In this document: positions 22,915 through 31,957 of the stretch, piece by piece
How positions within the stretch are numbered: position 1 is the first letter of the stretch
Layout: each line of letters begins with the position of its first letter
Assembly (NCBI GenBank): GCA_000701945.1
Contig: KL370841.1
Span: 275,150-339,149 of the forward strand
Reading direction: 5' to 3'
DNA length: 64,000 nucleotides
Origin: Anaerotruncus sp. MC2020
GTDB taxonomy: Bacteria > Bacillota > Clostridia > Oscillospirales > Ruminococcaceae
Notes under the pieces: generated by a model
What the model was told of the DNA's origin: nothing
What the model saw: the letters and a program-made list of their open reading frames with translations, nothing else
Databases searched by the model: none
Made by a program: the position numbers and the translations under genes

Positions 22915-22943
22915 ATTATAACATAAGGGTGTGGAAAATGCAA
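22915..22943 (-). promoter_or_regulatory. dnaA promoter overlapping a DnaA box
   Basis: On the minus strand TTGCAT (22938-22943), a 17-bp spacer and TATAAT (22915-22920). The 9-mer TTTTCCACA (22930-22938), one mismatch from the DnaA-box consensus, fills the spacer, so DnaA binding would block RNA polymerase. Confidence 0.7.
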
Positions 22944-23321
22944 GCTATTTTAATATGTAAGAGATATAGAAAATCAGCCTGTCAAACTAACAGCTATTCG
23001 GCAGATTGTTGAAAACTGTGTTGAAATATACGGCATATGTTTAAAATCTCATTATTTACTGTAGAATCAAGGAAAGATGACTGTTGAAATACTGCTTTTG
23101 ACATATCTGCAAACAGCATTTCAACAGTGCTTTTCAACAGACTGACAGGTTTTTGACAGTCGGCTGTTAGTTCACGCGGCGAGCTCGCGGCGGCGCAAAC
23201 CCGCGTATAACGGCAAATGCGGCGAATACACCAAATTGATAAAAAGGCAGAGTAAAGGGCGTGCGGACATTGTTCAAAATCATCAAAAATGCGGAAAATC
23301 AAAAAAAATTTCGGAAATTGC
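22944..23321. other. oriC part 2: dnaA-rpmH spacer
   Basis: Between the dnaA and rpmH promoters there is no gene. It contains five TTTCAACA-type 9-mers: TGTTGAAAA (23007), TGTTGAAAT (23019), TGTTGAAAT (23082), ATTTCAACA (23118) and TTTTCAACA (23131). Two pairs start 12 and 13 bp apart. The arrangement fits the second half of a bipartite Firmicutes origin. Confidence 0.65.
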
Positions 23322-23350
23322 TTGACATGAGCGTAATAATGAAGTATAAT
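23322..23350 (+). promoter_or_regulatory. rpmH promoter
   Basis: TTGACA (23322-23327), 17-bp spacer, TATAAT (23345-23350): full consensus. Confidence 0.8.
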
Positions 23351-23452
23351 CTTATAGTGTAACGCGTACAGATGTACGTCCATACTGCAATTAGGAGTCG
23401 GTCAACAGAGCGGCTCTTGTATAACATTAGTCAAGAGAGGAGGACACTGAAT

Positions 23453-23587
23453 ATGAAAAGAACATATCAGCCTAAGAAGCTCCACAGAAAGAAGGAGCAC
23501 GGCTTCATGAAGAGAATGGCTACAAAGAACGGCAGAAAGGTTTTAGCTCGTAGAAGATCTAAGGGCAGAGCAAGATTAACTCACTGA
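23453..23587 (+). CDS. rpmH: 50S ribosomal protein L34
   Basis: A 44-residue, highly basic ribosomal protein beginning [18 protein letters not shown] and containing the [15 protein letters not shown] core, normal length for L34. GAGGAGG lies 10-16 bases upstream of ATG 23453. It marks the rightward side of the origin. A strong terminator follows, separating it from rnpA. Confidence 0.97.
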   Translation: MKRTYQPKKLHRKKEHGFMKRMATKNGRKVLARRRSKGRARLTH

Positions 23588-23595
23588 CGACGCTG

Positions 23596-23636
23596 ACCAC
23601 AAAAATTTCTTAAAATTTTTGTGGTCTTTTTTGTTA
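23596..23636 (+). terminator. Intrinsic terminator after rpmH
   Basis: CCACAAAAATTT/AAATTTTTGTGG stem with a CTTA loop, followed by TCTTTTTTG. Confidence 0.9.
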
Positions 23637-23644
23637 TGATTGTA

Positions 23645-23770
23645 TTTAGCCTTTAGCTATCAGCCTTTAGCCATTAGCTTATGGTATCGCCATGCGGCGA
23701 TAAGATTTGAAAATATGTCTGCGGAGCAGACAACATTAGCTAAAGGCTAAGGGCTTACGGCTATTGGCTC
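23645..23770. repeat. Heptamer-armed repeat element, copy 2
   Basis: Lies between the rpmH terminator and rnpA. Left arm: TTTAGCC/TTTAGCT/ATTAGCT heptamers; right arm: ATTAGCT, AAAGGCT, AAGGGCT, TACGGCT, ATTGGCT. The core holds ATCGCC/GGCGAT and GTCTGC/GCAGAC hairpins and GCTTATGGTATCG, the inverse of the matching part of copy 1 (15006-15130). The element ends 3 bases before the first possible rnpA start. Confidence 0.7.
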
Positions 23771-23784
23771 ATATGGAAAAAATT

Positions 23785-24135
23785 ATGCTTTATACGGAAA
23801 CTCTCAAGGATAATAAGGACTTCCTGAATCTGTACAAACGGGGACGCTATATCCCCTCAAAATATTCCGTGATATATGTCCGCCCCAACGGACGCCCCTT
23901 CAACCGCCTCGGAATAACCGCAGGCAAGAAGATAGGCAACGCTGTCCACAGGAACAGGGCTAAACGCCTTATCCGCCTCGCCTACCGCGAGTGCGAGATA
24001 AATATGCCCGTCGGGATAGACATCGTTATCGTAGCGCGCGCACACATCTGCGAGATAAAATCGGACGAGTACTGCGCGTATATGAAGAAGTACGGAGTCA
24101 GCGAGATCGAGAAGATCGCCAAAAAGATAAAATGA
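23785..24135 (+). CDS. rnpA: Ribonuclease P protein component
   Basis: The protein cofactor of RNase P, which trims tRNA 5' ends; 116 residues from the chosen start. The hallmark basic motif is present ([22 protein letters not shown]). Homology starts at [13 protein letters not shown], so ATG 23785 (weak GGAA site) is preferred; an ATG at 23773 adds four residues. There is no strong ribosome site because the repeat element abuts the gene. The stop overlaps the yidD start (ATGA). Confidence 0.92.
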   Translation: MLYTETLKDNKDFLNLYKRGRYIPSKYSVIYVRPNGRPFNRLGITAGKKIGNAVHRNRAKRLIRLAYRECEINMPVGIDIVIVARAHICEIKSDEYCAYMKKYGVSEIEKIAKKIK

Positions 24136-24437
24136 AATATATCATCATTTCGCTCATAAGGTTCTATAAGAGGTTCATATCTCCCCTGACCTCGCCGAAA
24201 TGCAAGTATTATCCCACTTGCAGCAGCTACGCTCTCACAGCGGTCAAGCGCTTCGGAGCGATAAGAGGTTCGGCTCTTGCTGCGTGGAGGATACTGCGCT
24301 GCAATCCGTGGTCTATGGGAGGCATAGACTATGTCCCCGATAAGTTTACCTTTAAAGTGAAAAAGTATGATTACGAGAACTTTCCGCATGAGAGAAAATC
24401 TGACACTGATTCGCACAATGGAGAGGATAAATTTTGA
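24132..24437 (+). CDS. yidD: Membrane protein insertion factor YidD
   Basis: A 101-residue protein with an N-terminal amphipathic helix ([19 protein letters not shown]) and the conserved [19 protein letters not shown] and [11 protein letters not shown] motifs. It assists YidC in membrane insertion. It overlaps rnpA by 4 bases and yidC by 4 bases, the standard operon arrangement. Confidence 0.94.
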   Translation: MKYIIISLIRFYKRFISPLTSPKCKYYPTCSSYALTAVKRFGAIRGSALAAWRILRCNPWSMGGIDYVPDKFTFKVKKYDYENFPHERKSDTDSHNGEDKF

Positions 24438-25603
24438 ATTTCTTATATGACCTTATAGGTATACCGTTCGGCTATCTGATGAGCCTTATCTATAAGATAG
24501 TGCCGAACTATGCTATCGCTATCATCATCTTTACGCTGGTGACAAAGCTGCTGCTCTTCCCCGTCAACTACAAGACCCAGAAGAACGCGGCAAGAATGCA
24601 GCTCTTCCAGCCTAAGCTCGAAAAGCTCAAAAAGGCTTACGGAAGCAACCCCCAGCGCCTTCAGGAGGAGCAGCAGAAACTCTATCAGCAGGAGGGTATC
24701 AACCCCATGGGCTCTTGTCTGCCGATGTTCGTGCAGATGTTCCTGCTCTTCGGCGTTATCGACGTTGTATACAAGCCGATAACCCACATTCTTCACATCA
24801 CCAAGTCGGTAAGAGTTGCCGCTATAGAAAAGGCTTCTGAGCTTGCAGTAAAGTTCGGAGACGTGAATAACGGCAAGGAAATTTCCACAGGCAACCTAAG
24901 AAGTGAGCTTCTCACTGCAGAGGCGCTCGAGAAGCACCCCTCCGAGTTCACTGACTTCGCCGAGAACTTCTTCCAGAAGGTTTCGGATTTCTCCGATACG
25001 TTCAGTGTATTCGGCGCTAATCTCGGCAAAACACCGCAGTTCCATCCCGAGGTTTGGAACAGAGAGGCTATCATCCTCTTCTGTATCCCCTTCCTCGCAG
25101 GTCTTGCACAGCTCATATTCTCGGTATATTCACAGATACATCAGAAAAAGGTTAATCCTCAGGCTCAGCAGGCAGGCGGCGGCTGTATGACAGCTATGAC
25201 ACTCCTGATGCCTGTATGGTCTGTATGGATAGCGTTCGAGGTTCCCGCGGGCGTTGGCTTCTACTGGATATTCTCCTCGCTCTTCAGCTTCTTTATCACC
25301 TTCGCGCTCAACTGCTACTTCACCAAGGACAGGATAGTCGCGATAAACGAGAAGGAAAAGCAGAAGGCTAAGGAATACGCCGAAAAGCACCCGAACAAGA
25401 AGTCCTTCATGCAGCGCATGATGGAGCAGCAGGCTAACCTCGAGCAGCAGCAGAATGCTCTCAGAGTTGACGAGAACGGCGAGAAGATATCCCGTTCCGA
25501 GATGAACAAGCAGAACCGCGACAGGATAAAGGAAGCGCGCAGACGTATGGCTGAAAAGTACGGCGACGAATACGACGATTCCAATGATAATGACGAAGAA
25601 TAA
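24434..25603 (+). CDS. yidC: Membrane protein insertase YidC/SpoIIIJ
   Basis: A 389-residue Oxa1-family insertase. Membrane segments are visible at about 22-45, 90-110, 215-238, 253-272 and 280-302, with the [19 protein letters not shown] and [16 protein letters not shown] regions typical of the core. It is longer than usual for Gram-positive members because of a soluble insertion (about 112-205) and a charged tail of about 80 residues. No lipobox is seen. A TTG start at 24434 follows GGAGAGGAT and overlaps the yidD stop. Confidence 0.93.
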   Translation: MNFLYDLIGIPFGYLMSLIYKIVPNYAIAIIIFTLVTKLLLFPVNYKTQKNAARMQLFQPKLEKLKKAYGSNPQRLQEEQQKLYQQEGINPMGSCLPMFVQMFLLFGVIDVVYKPITHILHITKSVRVAAIEKASELAVKFGDVNNGKEISTGNLRSELLTAEALEKHPSEFTDFAENFFQKVSDFSDTFSVFGANLGKTPQFHPEVWNREAIILFCIPFLAGLAQLIFSVYSQIHQKKVNPQAQQAGGGCMTAMTLLMPVWSVWIAFEVPAGVGFYWIFSSLFSFFITFALNCYFTKDRIVAINEKEKQKAKEYAEKHPNKKSFMQRMMEQQANLEQQQNALRVDENGEKISRSEMNKQNRDRIKEARRRMAEKYGDEYDDSNDNDEE

Positions 25604-25644
25604 TAAGGCTTGTCTCAGACAGGCTTAAATAGGAGGTTATAGAA

Positions 25645-26679
25645 ATGACTGAGATTTTTACAGCAAAAACAGTCGAGGAAGCAAAGAATCTGGCAGCTCA
25701 GAAATTCGGCAAGAGTGTGAGCGACATCAAATTCGAGGTACTTGAAGAAGGCAAAAAAGGCGGATTCCTCGGACTCGGTGCTAAGGACGCAAGGGTAAAG
25801 GCTACTTATGACGCAGTTATCCCTCCCGCAGCTGCTGAGACAGTATCAGAGGCAGCAGAGAAGGTCGTTGAGACCGTTGCAGAGCCCGTTATTGAGGCAG
25901 AAGCTCCCGCTGCTGCTGCAGTTGAGGCGGTTGAAGAGACTCCCGCAGCTGAGGCAGCTCCCGCAGAGGAAGAGGAGGACTTCTCGCTCGATAAGTTCAC
26001 TCTCATAGAGAACGAGTCAGAGTACGACCCCAAGGTCAAGATAGCTAAGGATTACATCACAAGCATTCTCCGTGCAATGGGCATCGACGCCGAGTTCACG
26101 GTATATCAGAACGAGACAGGCGCTGTCATCAACATCGAGAGCGACAATAACGGTACTATCATCGGCAGAAGAGGCGAGACCCTCGATTCTATCCAGTACC
26201 TCTGCTCTATCATCGCTAATAAGGGCGATAAGGACTATTTCCGCATCACTATAGACTGCCTCGGCTACAGAAGCAAGCGCAAGGAGACCCTTGAACAGCT
26301 CGCAAACAAGGTGGCTAAGTCAGTGCTCAGAACAGGCAGAAGTCAGCCCCTCGAGCCCATGAATCCCTACGAGAGACGCGTTATCCACTCCGCTATTTCC
26401 AAGATTGAAGGCGTTTCCTCACGCTCGGTCGGCGAGGAGCCCTACAGAAAGATTATCATCTCCTCCAATAACCCGAAAAGAGGCGGCGGAGACGGTCGCC
26501 GCAGAGACAGACGCGACGACAGACGCGGAGGCGGCAGAGGCAACGGTCGCCGCAGAGAGAGACGTGAGCCGTTCGAGCCGAGAGCAATAGACCTCTCGAC
26601 CTCGTTCGAGAAGGACTACAAGAAGCCCAAGCCCGAGGACAGCATGGAGGGCGGACTCTACGGCAAGATAGAGCTCTGA
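25645..26679 (+). CDS. khpB: RNA-binding protein Jag/KhpB with Arg-rich tail
   Basis: A 344-residue cytosolic RNA-binding protein. Order: Jag-N domain (about 1-52, EIFTAKTVEEAKNLAAQKFGK and GFLGLG), an Ala/Glu/Pro linker (55-113), a KH domain (about 130-205, containing IIGRRGETLDSIQYLCSI) and an R3H domain (about 210-275, PMNPYERRVIHSAI). Residues of about 277-307 form an unusual GGGDGRRRDRRDDRRGGG-type disordered stretch before a short conserved end. It follows yidC by 41 bases with an AGGAGGT site. Confidence 0.93.
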   Translation: MTEIFTAKTVEEAKNLAAQKFGKSVSDIKFEVLEEGKKGGFLGLGAKDARVKATYDAVIPPAAAETVSEAAEKVVETVAEPVIEAEAPAAAAVEAVEETPAAEAAPAEEEEDFSLDKFTLIENESEYDPKVKIAKDYITSILRAMGIDAEFTVYQNETGAVINIESDNNGTIIGRRGETLDSIQYLCSIIANKGDKDYFRITIDCLGYRSKRKETLEQLANKVAKSVLRTGRSQPLEPMNPYERRVIHSAISKIEGVSSRSVGEEPYRKIIISSNNPKRGGGDGRRRDRRDDRRGGGRGNGRRRERREPFEPRAIDLSTSFEKDYKKPKPEDSMEGGLYGKIEL

Positions 26680-26685
26680 GCCAAT

Positions 26686-26827
26686 TGTAGGGGACAGCGT
26701 CCCGTAAATTAATGAATAATGGGGGCGCACATATTGGTGCGCCCCTACCTGTATATGTAGGGGGATACTATCCGCCCACAAATTTACGAATGAACCATAT
26801 CGTAGAGAACGCCGTCCTCGGCGTTCC
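26686..26827. repeat. Palindromic repeat cluster between jag and mnmE
   Basis: Contains TGTAGGGGACAGCGTCCC, a GGGGCGCAC/GTGCGCCCC hairpin, another TGTAGGGGGA and a GAACGCCG/CGGCGTTC hairpin. Related units are at 8513, 19848, 35597 and 43059. Confidence 0.6.
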
Positions 26828-26845
26828 GCTTTAGGAAGTGATAAA

Positions 26846-28207
26846 ATGTCGACAATTGCCGCAATTTCGACTCCGAATGCCGTCGGCGGAATCGCAGTTA
26901 TCCGCATCTCGGGCGAGCGTGCGCTTGCAGTCGCGGAGAAGATTTTCCGTCCTTACGGCGAGAAAATAGTCGCCGAAATGCAAGGCTACACCTGCGCTTA
27001 CGGCATCGCTCACGATGACGGCGAGCGCATCGATGACTGCATTCTGACAGTATTTCGCGCTCCGCACAGCTACACAGGCGAAGACACCTGCGAAATATCA
27101 TGCCACGGAGGCTTGTACGTCTCAAAGTGCATACTGCGCGCGGCTCTGAAAAACGGTGCAGTCAGCGCTGAGTCAGGCGAATTCACGAAGCGCGCATTCC
27201 TCAACGGCAAGCTCGACCTCACGCAGGCTGAAGCTGTAATGGACGTGATATCGGCACGCGGCGAGGCTGAGCTCCGCATGGCTGAGCAGCTCCGCGAGGG
27301 TGCGGCGTACAAAAAGGCGCGCGAGTGCTCGGACAGACTTCTGAAAATTCTCAGCGGCATTGCGGCGTGGACTGACTATCCCGACGAGGATATCCCCGAA
27401 ATCGAGCCAACTGCGATTAAATCGGAGCTTACAGCTATCCGCGGGGAACTCGCCTCGCTCATTCGCAATTATGACAGCGGACGTATCCTGCGGGAGGGCG
27501 TCGCGACTGCTATTGTTGGACGTCCGAACGTCGGTAAATCGACACTTTTCAATTGCCTCAGCGGCTGCGAGCGGAGCATTGTAACTGACATTGCGGGCAC
27601 GACGCGTGACGTTGTCGAGGAGACTGTCCGTCTTGGAGATATCGTGCTTCGCCTCTCAGATACGGCGGGTATTCACGATACGGAGGATATCATCGAGGGT
27701 ATCGGCATTGATATTGCAGAGAAAACTGCAAAAAATGCTGAGCTTGTTATTGCTGTTTTCGACGGAAACTGTCCTCTGTCGGCGGACGATTTTAATTTAA
27801 TTAATAAAATTAATAATAAAAATTGCATTGCTGTTGTCAATAAATCAGACCGCGAACAGCTCATTGAATCAGAAAAACTGAGTCAGTTTTTTAAACATAT
27901 AGTATATATTTCTGCCAAGCAAAATGAAGGAATTGAGCAGCTCGAGAACGCTGTCAAAGAGCTTTTCTTAATTAATTCGGAGTCGTTTTCAGTTGCAACT
28001 GCTTCAAACGAACGTCAGAAGCAGTGCATCGAACGCGCTATATGTTCTGTTGACGAGGGAATCGGTATCATTGAAAGCAGTGAAATGTACGATGCGCTCA
28101 ATGTCGTTCTCGATGATGCGGAGCAGTCGCTGCTCGAGTTGTCCGGACAAAAAATTACAGAGGCTGTTGTTGATGAGGTGTTCTCGCGCTTCTGTGTAGG
28201 TAAATAA
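26846..28207 (+). CDS. mnmE: tRNA uridine-34 modification GTPase MnmE
   Basis: A 453-residue GTPase that with MnmG installs carboxymethylaminomethyl groups on tRNA wobble uridine. N-terminal folate-binding domain (about 1-120), helical domain, and an inserted G domain with GRPNVGKSTLFN, DIAGTTRDVVEE (G2), DTAGIHD (G3) and NKSD (G4). The C terminus FCVGK carries the catalytic Cys of the family. The 3' third of the gene is more AT-rich than its start. A parS site follows the stop codon. Confidence 0.96.
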   Translation: MSTIAAISTPNAVGGIAVIRISGERALAVAEKIFRPYGEKIVAEMQGYTCAYGIAHDDGERIDDCILTVFRAPHSYTGEDTCEISCHGGLYVSKCILRAALKNGAVSAESGEFTKRAFLNGKLDLTQAEAVMDVISARGEAELRMAEQLREGAAYKKARECSDRLLKILSGIAAWTDYPDEDIPEIEPTAIKSELTAIRGELASLIRNYDSGRILREGVATAIVGRPNVGKSTLFNCLSGCERSIVTDIAGTTRDVVEETVRLGDIVLRLSDTAGIHDTEDIIEGIGIDIAEKTAKNAELVIAVFDGNCPLSADDFNLINKINNKNCIAVVNKSDREQLIESEKLSQFFKHIVYISAKQNEGIEQLENAVKELFLINSESFSVATASNERQKQCIERAICSVDEGIGIIESSEMYDALNVVLDDAEQSLLELSGQKITEAVVDEVFSRFCVGK

Positions 28208-28223
28208 TGTTCCACGTGGAACA
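28208..28223. other. parS site 1
   Basis: TGTTCCACGTGGAACA, a perfect 16-bp palindrome of the ParB (Spo0J) recognition type, between mnmE and mnmG. Confidence 0.85.
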
Positions 28224-28237
28224 ATTAAGGAGTTCAT

Positions 28238-30112
28238 ATGTCATATAAAATGGGAGAATTTGACGTTGCGGTCGTCGGCGCAGGTCATGCCGGAGTCGAG
28301 GCTGCGCTTGCCTCCGCACGTCTCGGATGCAGGACTGTTATGTTCACGATATCGCTTGACCAGATTGCGAATATGCCCTGTAATCCGTCAATCGGAGGCA
28401 CTGCAAAGGGGCATCTTGTCCGTGAGATAGATGCTCTCGGAGGAGAAATGGGTAAGGCGGCGGACGCCTGCTTCATTCAAAGTCGTATGCTAAATCGCGG
28501 AAAAGGTCCTGCGGTCCACAGTCTCAGAGTGCAAGCTGACAGAGTTAAGTATCATAATTATATGAAACAGGTCTGCGAAAAACAGCAAAATTTGTATGTA
28601 AAACAGGCTGAAATTACAGAAATTGTCTGCACAAACGGTCAGATAACAGGCGTGCGAACATCACTCGGAGCTGAGTATTCGGTCAAGGCAGTCATCATTG
28701 CAACGGGTACTTACCTCAAAGGAAAGATACATATTGGTGAATTTTCATACGAAAGTGGACCTGATTCTGCTCTCCCGAGCAGGGGATTGTCTGCAAGTTT
28801 AATAAAAAATGGTATCGAGCTTCGCCGTTTCAAGACCGGAACTCCGTGTCGTGTTCATAAACGAAGTATTGATTTTTCTGCAATGGAACGTCAGGACGGC
28901 GACGATAAAATAGTCCCTTTTTCATTTGAAACTCCTACAGACGGTCTTGAAAATCAGGTTAGCTGCTATATTACTTATACAAATAGTAATACACATGAAG
29001 TGATACTTTCAAACCTCGACAGGTCCCCTTTATACAGTGGAAGAATAGAGGGTGTAGGCCCTCGATACTGTCCGTCAATCGAGGACAAGGTCGTTCGTTT
29101 TTCGGATAAACCAAGGCATCAGCTTTTTGTTGAGCCAATGGGATTGTCAACAGAGGAGTACTATTTGCAGGGAATGTCTTCGTCACTTCCGGAAGACGTT
29201 CAGCTGAAATTTCTCCGCACAATAAAGGGGCTCGAAAATGTTGAGATTATGAGACCCGCCTATGCGATTGAGTATGATTGCTGCGACCCGCTTCAGCTGC
29301 TTCCGACTCTCGAATTTAAGAAGGTTAAGGGACTCTACGGCGCTGGGCAGTTCAATGGTAGCTCAGGTTATGAGGAGGCTGGAGCGCAGGGACTTGTCGC
29401 GGGTATCAATGCTGCACTTAAAATTCAGGGGAGAGAGCCTTTGATTTTGAGCCGTGCGAGCTCATATATCGGTACGCTTGTGGACGACCTTGTGACCAAA
29501 GGCTGTTCTGATCCTTATAGAATGATGACTTCGCGAAGCGAATATAGGCTTATTCTCAGGCAGGATAACGCAGATCAGCGCCTTATGCCTATTGGTCATA
29601 AAATTGGTCTTATCAGTGATGAACGTCTTGAAATGCTCGAGGTGAAGCTCAAACAGACAGAAGCAGAGATAAAGAGAGTTAAGTCGACGACCATTGTTCC
29701 ACGTGAAACATTGAATAATTATTTAGAATCGATGGGTACTTCACCCCTTAAAACCGGTTGCAAGATTGCTGACCTTATCAGACGTCCGCAGCTGAATTAT
29801 AACGATATTGCTCAGTTTGATGAGGCGCGTCCAAACCTGCCTGATGATGTATGTGAACAGGTGGAGCTTCAAATAAAGTATGAAGGCTACATCTGTAAGC
29901 AGCTTGAGCAAATTGAACAGATGAAAAAACTTGAAGAAAAGCTGCTTCCTCCAAATACTGATTATACGCAAGTATATGGGCTTCGTCTCGAGGCTGCCGA
30001 GAAACTGAACAAGATTCAGCCTGTATCCATTGGTCAGGCTTCTCGTATTTCTGGAGTTTCTCCCGCTGATGTTTCTATGCTGGTTGTGTGGCTGCACAAA
30101 GAGAAGAGGTGA
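28238..30112 (+). CDS. mnmG: tRNA uridine-34 modification enzyme MnmG (GidA)
   Basis: The FAD-dependent partner of MnmE, 624 residues. FAD-binding [17 protein letters not shown] is at about 14-30; the GidA signatures [22 protein letters not shown] and [17 protein letters not shown] are present, and a helical C-terminal domain ends with [16 protein letters not shown]. Length is normal. The coding sequence contains parS site 2 around codon 487. The gene is more AT-rich than most neighbours. Confidence 0.97.
   Translation: MSYKMGEFDVAVVGAGHAGVEAALASARLGCRTVMFTISLDQIANMPCNPSIGGTAKGHLVREIDALGGEMGKAADACFIQSRMLNRGKGPAVHSLRVQADRVKYHNYMKQVCEKQQNLYVKQAEITEIVCTNGQITGVRTSLGAEYSVKAVIIATGTYLKGKIHIGEFSYESGPDSALPSRGLSASLIKNGIELRRFKTGTPCRVHKRSIDFSAMERQDGDDKIVPFSFETPTDGLENQVSCYITYTNSNTHEVILSNLDRSPLYSGRIEGVGPRYCPSIEDKVVRFSDKPRHQLFVEPMGLSTEEYYLQGMSSSLPEDVQLKFLRTIKGLENVEIMRPAYAIEYDCCDPLQLLPTLEFKKVKGLYGAGQFNGSSGYEEAGAQGLVAGINAALKIQGREPLILSRASSYIGTLVDDLVTKGCSDPYRMMTSRSEYRLILRQDNADQRLMPIGHKIGLISDERLEMLEVKLKQTEAEIKRVKSTTIVPRETLNNYLESMGTSPLKTGCKIADLIRRPQLNYNDIAQFDEARPNLPDDVCEQVELQIKYEGYICKQLEQIEQMKKLEEKLLPPNTDYTQVYGLRLEAAEKLNKIQPVSIGQASRISGVSPADVSMLVVWLHKEKR
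29695..29710. other. parS site 2 (inside mnmG)
   Basis: TGTTCCACGTGAAACA, one base from the perfect palindrome and intermediate with the Bacillus consensus. Confidence 0.75.
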
Positions 30113-30116
30113 GAGT

Positions 30117-30824
30117 ATGCTTCCTGATTTTGAATTATGTTGCACTGAGTTCTCCAAGAATAATATTGCCAATTTCGACAATGAAAAATATGAAAAAATG
30201 AATATTTATGCAGAATTTCTTGTCGAATATAATGAGAAAGTGAATCTGACTGCTCTCACTCAACCGCATGATATTCTTGTGAAACATTTCATTGATAGTG
30301 TTGCTCCCTTAAACTTTTTTTCTGTTCCTGAGGGTGCTTCTATTATTGATGTCGGGACCGGTGCGGGCTTTCCGTCAGTCCCGATGAAGATATTTCGTCC
30401 CGACCTTAAATTGACTCTTCTTGACAGTCTTGACAAGCGGATAACGTTCCTTAAACTGCTCTGTGATAAGCTTGATATTGAAGCAGACTTCGTTCACGGA
30501 CGAGCTGAAGATATTGCAAAAATGACGGAATATCGCGAAAAATTTTATTTTTCCTGCGCGCGTGCAGTTGCAAATTTGTCGACGCTATCCGAGTATTGTA
30601 TTCCGTTTGTGAAGGTGGGTGGTTCCTTCATTTCGCTCAAGGGTCCAAGTGAAGATATTGAATCTGCGAGCAGGGCAATCGAGTTGCTCGGTGGTGAACT
30701 GAGTGATGTTATCGACTACGAGATTGACGATGAGGGAAGGCGTCTTGTGCTCGTGAAAAAGATATCGCAAACCCCGTCAAAATATCCCAGAAACAGCGCT
30801 CAGATAAAAAAGAAACCACTCTGA
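30117..30824 (+). CDS. rsmG: 16S rRNA G527 methyltransferase RsmG (GidB)
   Basis: A 235-residue SAM-dependent methyltransferase that makes m7G527 in 16S rRNA. The SAM site IIDVGTGAGFPSVPMKI and the motif ARAVANLSTLSEY are clear. ATG 30117 has an AGAGGTGAGAG site, 4 bases after the mnmG stop; the upstream extension is mnmG in another frame. The conserved mnmE-mnmG-rsmG-noc order is intact. Confidence 0.96.
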   Translation: MLPDFELCCTEFSKNNIANFDNEKYEKMNIYAEFLVEYNEKVNLTALTQPHDILVKHFIDSVAPLNFFSVPEGASIIDVGTGAGFPSVPMKIFRPDLKLTLLDSLDKRITFLKLLCDKLDIEADFVHGRAEDIAKMTEYREKFYFSCARAVANLSTLSEYCIPFVKVGGSFISLKGPSEDIESASRAIELLGGELSDVIDYEIDDEGRRLVLVKKISQTPSKYPRNSAQIKKKPL

Positions 30825-30942
30825 AAAATGAATAATTATTCACTTTTTCCGCTAAAACGTCGATTTTTGGCGGAATATTTTTATGGATTTTATTTCCCGA
30901 CAATGTTAGAATTGAAGCAGAAAAAACATTGGAGGAGATAAA

Positions 30943-31758
30943 ATGCCCGTTTTACTGAATTTTACAAAAGAAAAGCAGATAAACAAAGTTGTTGAGCTCG
31001 ACATTGAAAAAATTGTCCCGAACCCTAATCAGCCGAGAACCGCTTTCTCTGATGATGAGCTCTCGGCACTTTCCGAGTCAATAGCGCAAAATGGCATATT
31101 ACAGCCGCTTTCCATTCGCAGGGCAGGGGACTGCTATGAGCTGATTGCCGGTGAGCGCCGCCTCCGAGCCGCTAAGCTGTGCGGTTTGGAGCGCGTTCCA
31201 TGTATAATCCACGATTTGAGCGACCGTGATTCCGCAATCCTTGCGCTTGTCGAGAACATCCAGAGGCAGGATTTGTCCTTTTTTGACGAGGCTGCGGCTA
31301 TAGAAAAGCTCATCAGCTACTACGGTCTGACGCAGGAAGAGGCGGCAAGTAAGCTCGGAAAGGCACAGAGCACGATTGCCAACAAGCTGAGACTGCTCCG
31401 CCTGACTCCCGACGAGCGCGCGCTAATCGCGAAATATGGGCTTACGGAGCGTCATTCGCGTGCTCTGCTGAAGCTCGCAAGTCCCGAGGAGAGGCTGGTC
31501 ATCCTCGAGAAGGTCGTAACGAACAACCTGAATGTTGACAGGACTGAAAAGCTCGTTGAGGACTACATAGGCGCTGTCCGCGAGAAGCATAGCTACAAAA
31601 AGCGGTCGAAGGTGTTTCAGAATGTGAAAATTTTCGTGAACACTATCAATAAGGCTGTCGAGACCATGCAGGCGGCTGGAATCCTCGCTGATTCGCGGAA
31701 AATTCAGGGTGAGGACTACGTTGAGTACCGTGTCCGCATACCGATTCAGAGGACGTGA
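30943..31758 (+). CDS. noc: Nucleoid occlusion protein Noc
   Basis: A 271-residue ParB-family CTPase that binds DNA and prevents division over the nucleoid. The CTP-binding motif GERRLRAA is at about 70-77, followed by a helix-turn-helix (about 128-152). Four specificity residues described for the ParB/Noc split can be read: Gln142, Lys148, Arg153 and Arg170, matching the Noc set (Q, K, K, R) except for a conservative Lys to Arg. The paralogue at 32842 has the ParB set. The N terminus is short and hydrophobic (PVLLNF), compatible with membrane targeting. GGAGGAG precedes ATG. Confidence 0.9.
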   Translation: MPVLLNFTKEKQINKVVELDIEKIVPNPNQPRTAFSDDELSALSESIAQNGILQPLSIRRAGDCYELIAGERRLRAAKLCGLERVPCIIHDLSDRDSAILALVENIQRQDLSFFDEAAAIEKLISYYGLTQEEAASKLGKAQSTIANKLRLLRLTPDERALIAKYGLTERHSRALLKLASPEERLVILEKVVTNNLNVDRTEKLVEDYIGAVREKHSYKKRSKVFQNVKIFVNTINKAVETMQAAGILADSRKIQGEDYVEYRVRIPIQRT

Positions 31759-31759
31759 T

Positions 31760-31775
31760 TGTTCCACGTGGAACA
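31760..31775. other. parS site 3
   Basis: TGTTCCACGTGGAACA, perfect palindrome, 1 base after the noc stop codon. Confidence 0.85.
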
Positions 31776-31801
31776 TCGCTGTGTGCTGTTTTGCTTGAAA
31801 T

Positions 31802-31817
31802 TGTTCCATGTGGAACA
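31802..31817. other. parS site 4 (one mismatch)
   Basis: TGTTCCATGTGGAACA, 42 bp after site 3. Confidence 0.75.
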
Positions 31818-31844
31818 TTTTTGCGCGTTTTTCTGCGTGATTTA

Positions 31845-31860
31845 TGTTCCACGTGGAACA
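31845..31860. other. parS site 5
   Basis: TGTTCCACGTGGAACA, 43 bp after site 4 and just upstream of the parAB promoter. Confidence 0.85.
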
Positions 31861-31898
31861 TTTTTTTGTGTTTTTCGGCGAAAATAAGTCCGCAAGTA

Positions 31899-31927
31899 TT
31901 TACATTCGTTCCCGAAAGTGTTATAAT
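31899..31927 (+). promoter_or_regulatory. parAB promoter
   Basis: TTTACA (31899-31904), 17-bp spacer, TATAAT (31922-31927), 39 bp downstream of the parS triplet. Confidence 0.7.
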
Positions 31928-31957
31928 AGTATTACTTTATGAATGGAGGGTGAACGT

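Noticed and set aside
30840-30942. A Bacillus-type Noc binding site near noc (ATTTCCCG at about 30890)
   Set aside because: Only the left half is present (ATTTCCCGACAA); the inverted half GGGAAAT is missing.
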